Shown in pieces: positions 1-6,588 of a DNA stretch of 7,276 nucleotides (its first letter is position 1; each line of letters starts with the position of its first letter). A program made the translations under genes and the position numbers. The notes under the pieces are model-generated. The model searched no databases and had not been told where the DNA came from. It was given only the letters and a program-made list of their open reading frames with translations. This DNA comes from Gemmatimonadaceae bacterium (GTDB lineage: Bacteria > Gemmatimonadota > Gemmatimonadetes > Gemmatimonadales > Gemmatimonadaceae): assembly GCA_025451425.1 (NCBI GenBank), contig JANWKK010000242.1, positions 1 to 7,276 of the forward strand. Direction: 5' to 3'.

Positions 1-1
1 A

Positions 2-61
2 ATGGCGAGCGCGATCATCGGAATGGTCCCGAAGGAGCGACTTGAATGGCTGACAGCTTAG
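2..61 (+). CDS. Possible C-terminal tail of an upstream gene (partial)
   Basis: A short open frame runs in from the left edge and stops at TAG 59-61. Its last residues read IIGMVPKERLEWLTA. G or C dominates its third codon positions, as in the real genes here, and the other two forward frames look less protein-like. If real, it overlaps the start of the next gene by 16 bases, an operon-like arrangement. One other frame also stops nearby (TGA 43-45, directly before the next ATG), so the frame choice is uncertain. No family can be assigned from about 19 residues. Confidence 0.3.
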   Translation: MASAIIGMVPKERLEWLTA

Positions 62-918
62 CCGAGCTGCGAAACACGTTCGAGCGACTGAAGCAGGAGA
101 TCGAATCGCGTCAGATGCGCGACGATCCTGCTCTCAAGGCGTCGCTCATGGACGTCTATCGGTCCGTGGACGGTTCGCTCGGACAGCTCACGCGCCTGAA
201 AGACGACATTCGCGACCTCGTCGAGAGGTGGAAGTCACGTCGCAACGCCTCGCCGGCGATGGCACCACAATTCGCGGGCGCGCGTCCGATCGTTCACGAG
301 GATCACATCGGCGCATCGACCTTTCTCGAGCGCGGCTGGTCCAAGATCTCCCTCGGCGACTACGAAGGGGCGGAGGAGGCGCTCGCCCGTGCACTCGAGC
401 TCGCCCCGAACAGCACCGAGGGCCAGTCGCTGCTCGGGTGGGCCCAGATGCTTCAGGACAAGCTCGATGCGGCGCTCATGAACTTCCAGTATGTATTGGG
501 TCGTGAGCCCGCCAACGCCCTTGCGCGCATAAACGTCGGATACATCTGCCTCAAGAAGGGAATATTCGGCGAGGCGATCGAGCATTTGTCCAAGGCACTC
601 CGACAGGACGAAGATGCGCGCGCCAAGCTGTACGCGAATTTCTATCTTGGCCTCGTCTACACCGAACGCGAGATGTACGAAGACGCGCAGATCTTCTTCG
701 AGCGATCCATAACACTTGGGCCGAATCTGGTCGAAGCCTACTTCGAACTCGGTCACGCCCTCTGGCTCGCCGGCGAGCGCTCCCGCGCCGTGGCTGTCTG
801 GAAGCGCGGGGCCGGCGTGAACAAATTCAATCCGTGGAGCGTGAAGTGCGCCGAGATGGCTGCAACCGCCGACCGCGGTGAGACGCCGCGCCGGGCGTGG
901 CTGTCGCGCGGAGAATAA
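46..918 (+). CDS. Cytoplasmic TPR-repeat protein with N-terminal helical segment
   Basis: The 290-residue product has no signal peptide or membrane segment, so it is probably cytoplasmic. Residues 1-65 are charged and heptad-like (LAELRNTFERLKQEIE, then LTRLKDDIRDLVERW), suggesting a coiled coil or helical bundle. A low-complexity linker covers about 66-87. Residues 88-262 hold about five TPR units with the usual small and aromatic pattern, for example GDYEGAEEALARALELAPN, GIFGEAIEHLSKAL and MYEDAQIFFERSITLGPN. TPR arrays are protein-binding scaffolds; the partner is unknown. The ATG start is supported by GGAG at 34-37 with 8 nt spacing. The basic tail after 270 lies outside the repeats. The coding call is firm, the function is not: the repeats indicate architecture only. 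Confidence 0.9.
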   Translation: MADSLAELRNTFERLKQEIESRQMRDDPALKASLMDVYRSVDGSLGQLTRLKDDIRDLVERWKSRRNASPAMAPQFAGARPIVHEDHIGASTFLERGWSKISLGDYEGAEEALARALELAPNSTEGQSLLGWAQMLQDKLDAALMNFQYVLGREPANALARINVGYICLKKGIFGEAIEHLSKALRQDEDARAKLYANFYLGLVYTEREMYEDAQIFFERSITLGPNLVEAYFELGHALWLAGERSRAVAVWKRGAGVNKFNPWSVKCAEMAATADRGETPRRAWLSRGE

Positions 919-1034
919 TCCGCGATTCCCGAAATGGCCGGAGCCGCCACTGCGTGCGCCGACCTTTTTCCTCGTCTCTCATGGCGAGTTCGGCGCCCGT
1001 GGAATTAACAACAGATTAAGGTAGCCCCCATTCC

Positions 1035-1062
1035 TTGACACCCGGCTCCCGGCGGCCATACA
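1035..1062 (+). promoter_or_regulatory. Sigma70-type promoter for the small membrane protein gene
   Basis: A perfect TTGACA lies at 1035-1040. With a 16-bp spacer, CATACA at 1057-1062 is the best -10 candidate, matching only three of six consensus positions. An A/T-rich stretch at 1003-1020 could act as an UP element. The predicted transcription start (about 1068-1072) falls at or just before the ATG at 1073. The rest of the 919-1034 gap shows no gene. Confidence 0.55.
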
Positions 1063-1072
1063 CTTCGCGTCT

Positions 1073-1267
1073 ATGCCGACACAGCAAGGAAGTTTGTCAA
1101 GCAATTCCGCGTTGGTGAGCAGCCGACGCTGGCTCTGGTGGGGGCTCGCAGCGCTGACCCTTGTGGTCGGCTATGCCGATTTATGGCGTGGCGGAGAGAC
1201 GCTCGCTCCCATTCTGCTTGTGGTTGCGTACTGCGTTCTCGTCCCGGTGGCGATCTTGAAACGCTGA
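1073..1267 (+). CDS. Small two-helix membrane protein
   Basis: This predicted 64-residue protein has a polar Ser/Gln-rich N-terminus (1-18) and two hydrophobic segments, at about 19-37 (WLWWGLAALTLVVGYADLW) and 43-62 (LAPILLVVAYCVLVPVAIL). A short basic end (KR) follows. A two-pass inner-membrane protein with a tight loop around RGGET is the natural reading. The well-formed helices, positive flanks and the TTGACA element upstream argue for a real gene despite its size. There is no Shine-Dalgarno before ATG 1073, and the predicted transcript begins almost at that ATG, so leaderless translation is likely. The gene ends 44 bases before the tRNA and could be cotranscribed with it. I do not recognise a named family; function unknown. 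Confidence 0.72.
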   Translation: MPTQQGSLSSNSALVSSRRWLWWGLAALTLVVGYADLWRGGETLAPILLVVAYCVLVPVAILKR

Positions 1268-1311
1268 CCGCACCTCGCAAATCCAGCCCGTTCGGCTCAT
1301 TTTCTGCATTC

Positions 1312-1385
1312 GGGCGAGTAGCTCAGCTGGTTAGAGCGCCTGCCTTACACGCAGGATGTCGGGGGTTCGAATCCCTCCTCGCCCA
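1312..1385 (+). tRNA. tRNA-Val (anticodon UAC)
   Basis: A complete 74-nt cloverleaf is visible. The acceptor stem 1312-1318 pairs with 1378-1384 over seven perfect pairs, and A1385 is the discriminator. The D arm is GCTC 1321-1324 with GAGC 1334-1337. The anticodon stem is CCTGC 1339-1343 with GCAGG 1351-1355, and the loop CTTACAC puts anticodon TAC at 1346-1348. The variable loop is ATGTC. The T arm is 1361-1377 with loop TTCGAAT and one G-T pair. The 3' CCA is not encoded, so it must be added by nucleotidyltransferase. No convincing promoter lies directly upstream; readthrough from the promoter at 1035 is possible. Confidence 0.97.
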
Positions 1386-1404
1386 TCATGCTGTCCCGGG
1401 GCAG

Positions 1405-1434
1405 TTGTGAACCCGGCCTAGAATCAGGTGTACA
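1405..1434 (+). promoter_or_regulatory. Candidate promoter for the exported TPR protein (ambiguous)
   Basis: Two weak options exist between the tRNA and the coding start. TAGAAT at 1419-1424 matches five of six -10 positions but has no recognisable -35. TTGTGA at 1405-1410 could be a -35 paired with TGTACA at 1429-1434 over an 18-bp spacer. Either would start transcription inside or next to the palindrome at 1429-1446. Readthrough from the tRNA is also possible. Confidence 0.35.
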
Positions 1435-1446
1435 AACGTTTACACA
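1429..1446 (+). promoter_or_regulatory. Imperfect 18-bp palindrome, possible repressor operator
   Basis: TGTACAAACGTTTACACA is an inverted repeat centred between 1437 and 1438. The inner eight bases AAACGTTT are perfect, and the outer TGT/ACA arms also pair, so seven of nine pairs match. A central CG with A/T flanks and TGT/ACA ends resembles LacI/GalR-family operators. It lies between the candidate -10 and the Shine-Dalgarno, where a bound repressor would block transcription. No regulator is encoded nearby, so binding is inference only. Confidence 0.4.
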
Positions 1447-1449
1447 TTT

Positions 1450-1456
1450 GGAGGAG
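1450..1456 (+). promoter_or_regulatory. Strong ribosome binding site that fixes a TTG start
   Basis: GGAGGAG stands 6 nt before TTG 1463. It is the strongest Shine-Dalgarno in the window. It supports TTG 1463 over the in-frame ATG at 1388, which lies just after the tRNA and would place non-signal-like residues before the signal peptide. Confidence 0.85.
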
Positions 1457-1462
1457 TCTCAG

Positions 1463-3175
1463 TTGAACGCTCGTAAATCTTTGGCGCTCGCGGCACTTGC
1501 CTTGGCCGGTGTAACTCCGGCTCACGCGCAGGACTCCAAGGCGCGCATCACCGTCATGACCTTCAAGAGCTCGGAGAAAGGGATGGGCGCGAAGGCTGCC
1601 GATGAGCTTCGCAACCAGATCAAGGACAAGTTCAATATCAAGGACCTCTATGTCCTTCCTTCCAAAGACGTAAATAACACGCTCGAGCAATCGGGTTTCT
1701 CTGCGAGCGAGCCGCTCGCTCCAAACGACGAGAAGGCGCTCGCCAATCTGCTTCGTGCGGATGAGTACGTAACAGGTGTCGTCACCAAAGTACCCGCCGG
1801 CGGCTACACGGTCGACGCACGAATGGTACTCGCGCGCGATGTGACGCTGTCGCAGGCGTTGCCGTCGACGACTAACAAGAATATTGGCGACGCGATGGAC
1901 AATGTCTCCAAATCGGTTCGCGAAGCGCTGAAGCAGATGGATGGCGAGCAGCAGTGCGTCGCGAAGGCGCGCTCGGGCGACATTCCCGGCGCCCTCGCCG
2001 CTGCGCGGAAAGGAATCGCTGCGTATCCGCAGGCGACTCTGGCGCGGCTGTGCAGCGCCAACGTCTACTACTCGGAATACCAGAAGGCGACCAGTCACGC
2101 CGACTCTGTGGCTCTCGCCGATTCGGTACTCGGCATCACGCGAGCGATCGCGCAGCAGGATCCCAAGAGTGTTGCGGCGCTCACATTCAACGCACAGCTC
2201 TACAAGGTTATTGGCGACAGTGCGCAGTCGCGCGCAACATTACTCGCTCTCATTCGTGCTGATCCGAACAACGACAAATTGATCACGCAGGTCGTCAATG
2301 AACTGGCAGGTTCCGGCCATGCCGCCGATGCAATTCCGCTGGTCAAGGAATTGCTCGACCGCACACCAGGCGATCCACAGCTTCTGCGTACCGCATTTCT
2401 GGTGGATCTCGCCGCGAGCGACTGGCAGCGCGCGGTCGCCGCGGGTCCTGAGCTGATTCGCGCCGATACCGCTGCTGCTGACTCGACCTACTTCACTCGC
2501 ATGGCAGCTGCGTACATGAATCTGAATCAGGCAAGCGATTCAGCGCAGGCCATCACAGTACTTCAGGCGGGCGTCCAGAAGTTCCCGACCGACGCTGACA
2601 TGCTGCTGTCGCTGGCGTCTGCGTTGCGCAAGGCCAACCGCGGGCCTGAGGCCGTAGACATTCTCAAGCGCGCAATTGCTGCTAACCCGAACAATCCGCA
2701 GGCGCTGCTCCTGCTCGCCGACAGCTACTCCCAGGCCAACCAGCCAGATAGCGTCGCATCGCTGCTCCAGCGCGCGTCAACGCTACCTGGTGCGGACAAG
2801 CACACGCTCGCGCAGTATGCACTCGGCCAGGGGAGCAAGATGTACAAGGCAGCCAACGGTACCAAGGATCGCGCTGAGTTCCAGGCGGCCATCAAGATGC
2901 TGCAGCTTTCGGATAGCATCGAGCCATCGGTCGACGCGAAGTTCATTGCCGGTGTCTCTGCATTCTCCGTTGCGCAGAGCTCGTACAACGAGGCGAACAC
3001 GTCGAAGAGTTGCGCACTCGCGACGACCGCTCACGATGCGCTGCTACTCGCACAGTCGGGCACGCAGGCCGGAATGACGAATGACACTTACAAGGCAGGG
3101 GCCGCCCAGTACCAGCCCGTCATCACGCAATTCCTTCCGGCCTCCGCGGCACAGGTCAAGAAGTTCTGCAAGTAG
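1463..3175 (+). CDS. Exported TPR-repeat protein with N-terminal CsgG/TolB-like domain
   Basis: From TTG 1463 the product is 570 residues. Residues 1-22 form a Sec signal peptide: basic NARK, hydrophobic LALAALALAGV, then cleavage after AHA before QD. The mature protein is therefore periplasmic or secreted. Residues about 27-155 (RITVMTFKS, then a helix, a beta pattern, and LLRADEYVTGVV) resemble the nucleotide-free alpha/beta domains of CsgG or TolB-N type proteins; this is a fold impression only. From about 165 to 450 run TPR-like helical pairs, clearest at 340-440 (NRGPEAVDILKRAIAANPNN). Four cysteines (165, 197, 517, 569) sit in two pairs flanking the repeat region, which fits disulfides in an oxidising compartment. 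The second-last residue is Cys. A terminator follows, so this is probably a single-gene unit. The binding partner is unknown. Confidence 0.88.
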   Translation: MNARKSLALAALALAGVTPAHAQDSKARITVMTFKSSEKGMGAKAADELRNQIKDKFNIKDLYVLPSKDVNNTLEQSGFSASEPLAPNDEKALANLLRADEYVTGVVTKVPAGGYTVDARMVLARDVTLSQALPSTTNKNIGDAMDNVSKSVREALKQMDGEQQCVAKARSGDIPGALAAARKGIAAYPQATLARLCSANVYYSEYQKATSHADSVALADSVLGITRAIAQQDPKSVAALTFNAQLYKVIGDSAQSRATLLALIRADPNNDKLITQVVNELAGSGHAADAIPLVKELLDRTPGDPQLLRTAFLVDLAASDWQRAVAAGPELIRADTAAADSTYFTRMAAAYMNLNQASDSAQAITVLQAGVQKFPTDADMLLSLASALRKANRGPEAVDILKRAIAANPNNPQALLLLADSYSQANQPDSVASLLQRASTLPGADKHTLAQYALGQGSKMYKAANGTKDRAEFQAAIKMLQLSDSIEPSVDAKFIAGVSAFSVAQSSYNEANTSKSCALATTAHDALLLAQSGTQAGMTNDTYKAGAAQYQPVITQFLPASAAQVKKFCK

Positions 3176-3212
3176 GTGCTGAGTCTGGTTTCATGAGTTA
3201 GCTTTCGATCAG

Positions 3213-3242
3213 CCGCCCCGGTTCGCGCCGGGGCGGTATTTT
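3213..3242 (+). terminator. Rho-independent terminator
   Basis: CCGCCCCGG 3213-3221 pairs perfectly with CCGGGGCGG 3228-3236 around a 6-nt loop (TTCGCG), and the T-rich tail TATTTT follows (3237-3242). It lies 38 nt after the stop of the exported TPR gene and should end that transcript before rsmH. Confidence 0.88.
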
Positions 3243-3243
3243 G

Positions 3244-3249
3244 TATATT
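3244..3249 (+). promoter_or_regulatory. Candidate -10 box of the rsmH-ftsL-ftsI-murE operon
   Basis: TATATT matches five of six -10 positions and follows the terminator tail directly. The -35 region falls inside the terminator stem-loop (TTCGCG 3222-3227 at 16-bp spacing) and is poor. A start near 3256 would give a leader of about 36 nt before GTG 3292. The box would be destroyed as a promoter if rsmH began at TTG 3241. Confidence 0.5.
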
Positions 3250-3291
3250 GGCTGCCTCACCGCTGTCTTCGTCGCATCCCAGAAAGCCATC

Positions 3292-4236
3292 GTGTCACCA
3301 ATAATTGAACGATCGTTCGAAAGTGCCTACCACGCCCCGGTTATGGTGGCTGAGGTGCTTGGTGGGCTCGACGGCGCCGAATCTGTGCTCGATTGCACAC
3401 TTGGCGGCGGTGGCCACAGCCAGGCGCTGCTCGAAGCTGGGGCGTCCGTGACGGCGATCGACCGCGATCCGACTGCAATCGCTGCATCGACGGCGCGATT
3501 GAGCCGGTACACGGAGTCTGGTCGGTTTCGCGCCATATTGGGAGACTTCACGCGGGTCGATGAATTGCCTGCGCTGTCCGAGCGCACTTTTGACGGCATT
3601 CTCGCGGATCTCGGAATATCCTCGTCCCAGATCGATCGCGACGAGCGCGGATTCTCATTCAGACCAGGTGTGGCTCTGGACATGCGCATGGCGGAAGGGG
3701 CTGGCGATTCTGCGGCGGACATCCTGAATGAGACTTCCCTGGACGGCCTCACCGCGATCTTTCGGGACTTTGGCGACGAGCCGCGCGCCCGGCGGTTGGC
3801 GAGCGAGGTAGTGCGGCGACGTGCGACGCGTGATTTTGTGATCGCGGATGACTTTGTTGGCGCGATTCGCGGCGCGTTCGGGGCTGCTGCCGGTGCTCCC
3901 GATTTTGCGCGACTCTTTCAAGCCGTGCGAATCGCAGTGAACGACGAGCTGACTGGACTGGAGCGTGCGCTTCCGATGCTGCGTGACTTGCTCGAGCCCG
4001 GCGGTCGCATGGTGTTGATCGCCTACCACTCAGGCGAAGACAGAATCGTCAAGCACGCGATGCGCCACTGGAGCACCGCATGTACCTGCCCGCCGCGCCA
4101 GCCAGTGTGCACGTGTGGCGGCGTTGCCCTGGGATCGCTTGTCACGCGCAAATCGATCCAGGCAGGCGCCGACGAGTTGGCGCGCAATCCGCGCGCGCGC
4201 AGCGCGCGACTGCGCGTCTGGCGAAAGGCCGCGTGA
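3292..4236 (+). CDS. rsmH: 16S rRNA (cytosine-1402-N4)-methyltransferase RsmH
   Basis: RsmH (MraW) uses S-adenosylmethionine to methylate N4 of C1402 in the 16S rRNA decoding site. The GTG start at 3292 gives 314 residues, close to the roughly 310 usual for the family. It puts the diagnostic HAPVM near residue 14, as in homologues. An in-frame TTG at 3241 would add 17 odd residues and overlap the -10 box. Visible motifs are the SAM loop DCTLGGGGHS (34-43), AIDRDP (55-60), DGILADLGISSSQID (101-115), ERGFSFR (118-124), FQAVRIAVNDEL (209-220) and AYHSGEDRIVK (244-254), a variant of the usual FHSLEDR. The CTC-x6-CTC cluster at 264-275 recurs in many RsmH proteins and may bind metal. The Shine-Dalgarno is weak (AGAAAG 3281-3286). 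It is the first gene of the dcw operon here and overlaps ftsL. Confidence 0.96.
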   Translation: MSPIIERSFESAYHAPVMVAEVLGGLDGAESVLDCTLGGGGHSQALLEAGASVTAIDRDPTAIAASTARLSRYTESGRFRAILGDFTRVDELPALSERTFDGILADLGISSSQIDRDERGFSFRPGVALDMRMAEGAGDSAADILNETSLDGLTAIFRDFGDEPRARRLASEVVRRRATRDFVIADDFVGAIRGAFGAAAGAPDFARLFQAVRIAVNDELTGLERALPMLRDLLEPGGRMVLIAYHSGEDRIVKHAMRHWSTACTCPPRQPVCTCGGVALGSLVTRKSIQAGADELARNPRARSARLRVWRKAA

Positions 4237-4535
4237 CCAAACGCCCGGCGAACAAGCGACGCAGCCGGCAACGGCGCGGCAGGTGGATTGTTGCCGCGTT
4301 ACTGATCGGCTTCGTGGTCGTCGCTTCCGCTGTGATCTGGCGACGGAGTTACGGCATAACGCAGGCGCGGGAGATTTCCAGCCTGGACACGCGCGTGGTG
4401 CAACTGGAGGCCGAACGCGGTCGGCTCTCCGCGCTGATTCGTGACGAATCGAGCCTCACGCAACTCGGGGCGGTAGTCCAGCGGCTCGGCATGCGCGTCC
4501 CCGACGACGCGCATATCCGTAATCTCCCGCGTTAG
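4233..4535 (+). CDS. ftsL: FtsL-like septum protein
   Basis: GTG 4233 overlaps the rsmH stop (GTGA), with GAAAGG 4 nt upstream. The product is 100 residues, typical for FtsL. It has a very basic cytoplasmic N-terminus (1-17), one transmembrane helix (about 18-36, IVAALLIGFVVVASAVIW), then a periplasmic coiled coil (about 42-85) with spaced leucines. The end, LGMRVPDDAHIRNLP, is an FtsL-like finish. FtsL pairs with the DivIC/FtsB protein and activates FtsW-FtsI at the division site. Sequence conservation in this family is low, so the call rests mainly on size, topology and position between rsmH and ftsI. An upstream in-frame ATG at 4080 would place 51 unrelated residues over rsmH and is rejected. 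Confidence 0.87.
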   Translation: MTKRPANKRRSRQRRGRWIVAALLIGFVVVASAVIWRRSYGITQAREISSLDTRVVQLEAERGRLSALIRDESSLTQLGAVVQRLGMRVPDDAHIRNLPR

Positions 4536-4536
4536 C

Positions 4537-6588
4537 ATGGCGCTCAAGTCACCCAGTCGCCTGGCCATAGTCTTCGGCTCGCTGATGCTTTTTGCGGTTG
4601 CGCTCGTCGTGAAGGCGGGCTACGAGCAGATCTTCAGGCACGACTATTGGAACGCGATCGGTCAGCGGCAGCACTTCGCATCGTCCGATCTCCCCGCACC
4701 ACGCGGAGATATTCTCGATGCCGGCGGCAACACCCTCGTTGAGAGTCGCGAGATGGTCCGGCTCAGCGTGGCTCCGCGCCAGATCAGAGATCGGGCTGCG
4801 CTCGCGCGCGATCTCCGACGTGCCAATGTCGTGCCGCGTTTCATCGCAATGTCGCTGGATACTGTACGCAAGTGGGTGGACATTCCCGGCGCATACCTTC
4901 CCACCGATGTGGCCACGCTCATCACGCAGCGTGGCGTGTCTTCCAAGCCGGTGATGGACCGGGTCTTTGCCACTTCAGGCGGCATCCGCAGAATTGTCGG
5001 ACGCGTCGCGCCCGACGGAACAGCAATGGATGGAATCGAGCTCGCACTCGATTCGCTTCTCAAGGGAGACACGGCTACAGTGCGTGTTGCTAGGGACAAG
5101 AGCGGCCGCCCGATGGACGCTCCGGTAGGTTCATCCGATCCGACGCCGGGCAACACTGTGTACCTGACGATCAATCGTGAGCTTCAGGAAATCTGCGATC
5201 GCGCACTTGCCGTTGCGGTCGACAGTCTCCACGCAGATGGCGGCGACATCGTCGTGATGAATCCGAATACCGGCGAGGTGCTTGCAATGGCGAGCAACCG
5301 ATCCGATCCGACCGCAGTCGCCAATACGGCGGTGACGGAACCGTACGAGCCTGGTTCGACAATGAAGCCGTTCGTCGCCGCCCGTCTGCTCTCGCTTGGC
5401 CGCGCGACGCCGGATGCGACAGTAGATACCCACGGCGGTCAGCTCATCATCAAGGGTCGGGGCCGCCCGATAACTGATGCCGATGCGCACGCTTCCGTGC
5501 TCTCGTTGTCGGATGTAATCAAGCATTCCAGCAATGTCGGGATCGTCCTGTTTGCGGAACGGCTTTCCGTGCGAGAGAAGTACGAAATGCTTCGCGACAT
5601 GGGGTTCGGCAGCCCGACGGACATCGCGCTGCCTGCAGAATCGTCCGGGCTGGTACGCGATCCGACTCGCTGGACGTCGTCATCCGCGGCGTCAGTCGTA
5701 ATGGGATATGAGGTGTCAGTTACGCCGCTGCAGATGGCCACCGCTTACAGCGCTATCGCAAACGGCGGTGATTTGCTGGAACCCCACATCATCAAGGAAA
5801 TTCGGGCGGCGGATGGCACGGTACGCTACGAAGCGCGGCGCACGGTTGTTCGCAGGGCGATGACGCCGCAGGTCGCGGCACAGGTGCGCGTCATGTTGCG
5901 TGACGTGGTCGCCGGCGGTACGTCCACGAAGGCCGATCTCGCGACGATGGACGTTGCCGGCAAGAGTGGCACCGCGCTAAGGAATTTCAAGGGCCACTAT
6001 ATCGCGGGCTCGTACAATGCCTCGTTCGTAGGCTTGTTTCCCGACGACAAGCCGCAATTCGTCATTCTTGTCAAACTCGACAACCCACAGATGGGTTTTT
6101 ACGGCGGCATCGTCGCCGGCTCTGTCACCAACGTCGTTCTCCGCGCCGCACTTGCTGCGCGCGACGCTGCGTTGAACAGAAGCGAACTTGTCTCCTCCAT
6201 TCACGCGCCGCGCCCGGATACCACGGCTGCCGGCCGCGCCGCCGACCGGATCCGCGCCGCAACGGAGAAACGCAACGACAGCGTGGCGATCACCGATTCG
6301 ATTCGCGATGCTGCGCACGTTGGTCCACCGACTCCGGCCGACTCCGATCCGCGAGCCGGCGAATACTTTGTCGTCACACTGCCCTCCGTCAGCAAGCCTG
6401 TGCCGCCAGCGCTATCACCGCGCGCAGTACCCGATGTGTCAGGCCTCCCACTGCGTGAAGCAGTCCGGCTGCTGCACGTCGCCGGCTTCCGCGTCGAGTT
6501 GTTCCGGGGATCCCCTGGCTCGACTGTACCGGCGCCCGGAACTCTACTCGAACCAGGGCGGGTCGTGAAACTGGGAACCCAGGAATGA
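4537..6588 (+). CDS. ftsI: Septal peptidoglycan transpeptidase FtsI (class B PBP) with C-terminal PASTA domain
   Basis: FtsI cross-links septal peptidoglycan in the periplasm together with FtsW. The 683 residues hold a short N-tail and a membrane anchor (about 9-27). The class B dimerisation region begins with the APRGDILD motif (54-61). The transpeptidase has the three active-site boxes: S274-T-M-K277 (nucleophile Ser274), S331-S-N333 and K476-S-G-T479. The third box is more often KTGT. GYEVSVTPLQMATAYSAIANGG-type context lies between the last two boxes and is characteristic. A Pro/Ala/Asp-rich linker (about 560-630) leads to one PASTA domain (631-683, starting VPDVSGLPLREAV), a module known to bind peptidoglycan or beta-lactams. 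The PASTA tail resembles SpoVD/PbpB-type proteins more than E. coli FtsI. The start lies 1 nt after the ftsL stop without a Shine-Dalgarno, implying coupled reinitiation. Confidence 0.96.
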   Translation: MALKSPSRLAIVFGSLMLFAVALVVKAGYEQIFRHDYWNAIGQRQHFASSDLPAPRGDILDAGGNTLVESREMVRLSVAPRQIRDRAALARDLRRANVVPRFIAMSLDTVRKWVDIPGAYLPTDVATLITQRGVSSKPVMDRVFATSGGIRRIVGRVAPDGTAMDGIELALDSLLKGDTATVRVARDKSGRPMDAPVGSSDPTPGNTVYLTINRELQEICDRALAVAVDSLHADGGDIVVMNPNTGEVLAMASNRSDPTAVANTAVTEPYEPGSTMKPFVAARLLSLGRATPDATVDTHGGQLIIKGRGRPITDADAHASVLSLSDVIKHSSNVGIVLFAERLSVREKYEMLRDMGFGSPTDIALPAESSGLVRDPTRWTSSSAASVVMGYEVSVTPLQMATAYSAIANGGDLLEPHIIKEIRAADGTVRYEARRTVVRRAMTPQVAAQVRVMLRDVVAGGTSTKADLATMDVAGKSGTALRNFKGHYIAGSYNASFVGLFPDDKPQFVILVKLDNPQMGFYGGIVAGSVTNVVLRAALAARDAALNRSELVSSIHAPRPDTTAAGRAADRIRAATEKRNDSVAITDSIRDAAHVGPPTPADSDPRAGEYFVVTLPSVSKPVPPALSPRAVPDVSGLPLREAVRLLHVAGFRVELFRGSPGSTVPAPGTLLEPGRVVKLGTQE

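Noticed and set aside
907..924. Hairpin CGCGGA/TCCGCG around the stop of the first TPR gene
   Set aside because: The stem is only 6 bp and no T-tract follows, so it is not a convincing terminator.
956..996. Nested inverted repeat GCGCCGA/TCGGCGC with inner CTCG/CGAG
   Set aside because: A large bulge, no T-rich tail and GC-rich background make it plausible by chance. No RNA family was recognised.
1391..1404. Short hairpin after the tRNA as a possible terminator
   Set aside because: It is about 5 bp with one G-T pair and is followed by TTGTG, not a T-run.
1138..1410. Forward reading frame across the tRNA giving a GRVAQLVRAPALHAGCRGFE-type peptide
   Set aside because: This is the well-known false translation of a tRNA gene. 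The cloverleaf at 1312-1385 explains the sequence.
1388..1462. Upstream ATG start for the exported TPR protein
   Set aside because: It adds 25 residues with no signal-peptide character, overlaps the palindrome and Shine-Dalgarno, and has no ribosome site of its own. TTG 1463 is far better supported.
3241..3291. TTG start for RsmH
   Set aside because: It would cover the -10 box and add 17 non-conserved residues. GTG 3292 gives the family length and HAPVM position.
4192..4208. CGCGCGC/GCGCGCG hairpin just upstream of ftsL
   Set aside because: It falls in the Arg/Ala-rich RsmH C-terminus and is explained by codon composition. A role in ftsL initiation is unsupported.
4662..5174. Long minus-strand reading frame inside ftsI (170 aa), with similar ones at 235-756 and 1424-2098
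   Set aside because: They are antisense shadows of strong GC-rich genes, with Arg/Ser-rich low-complexity products and no start signals or motifs.
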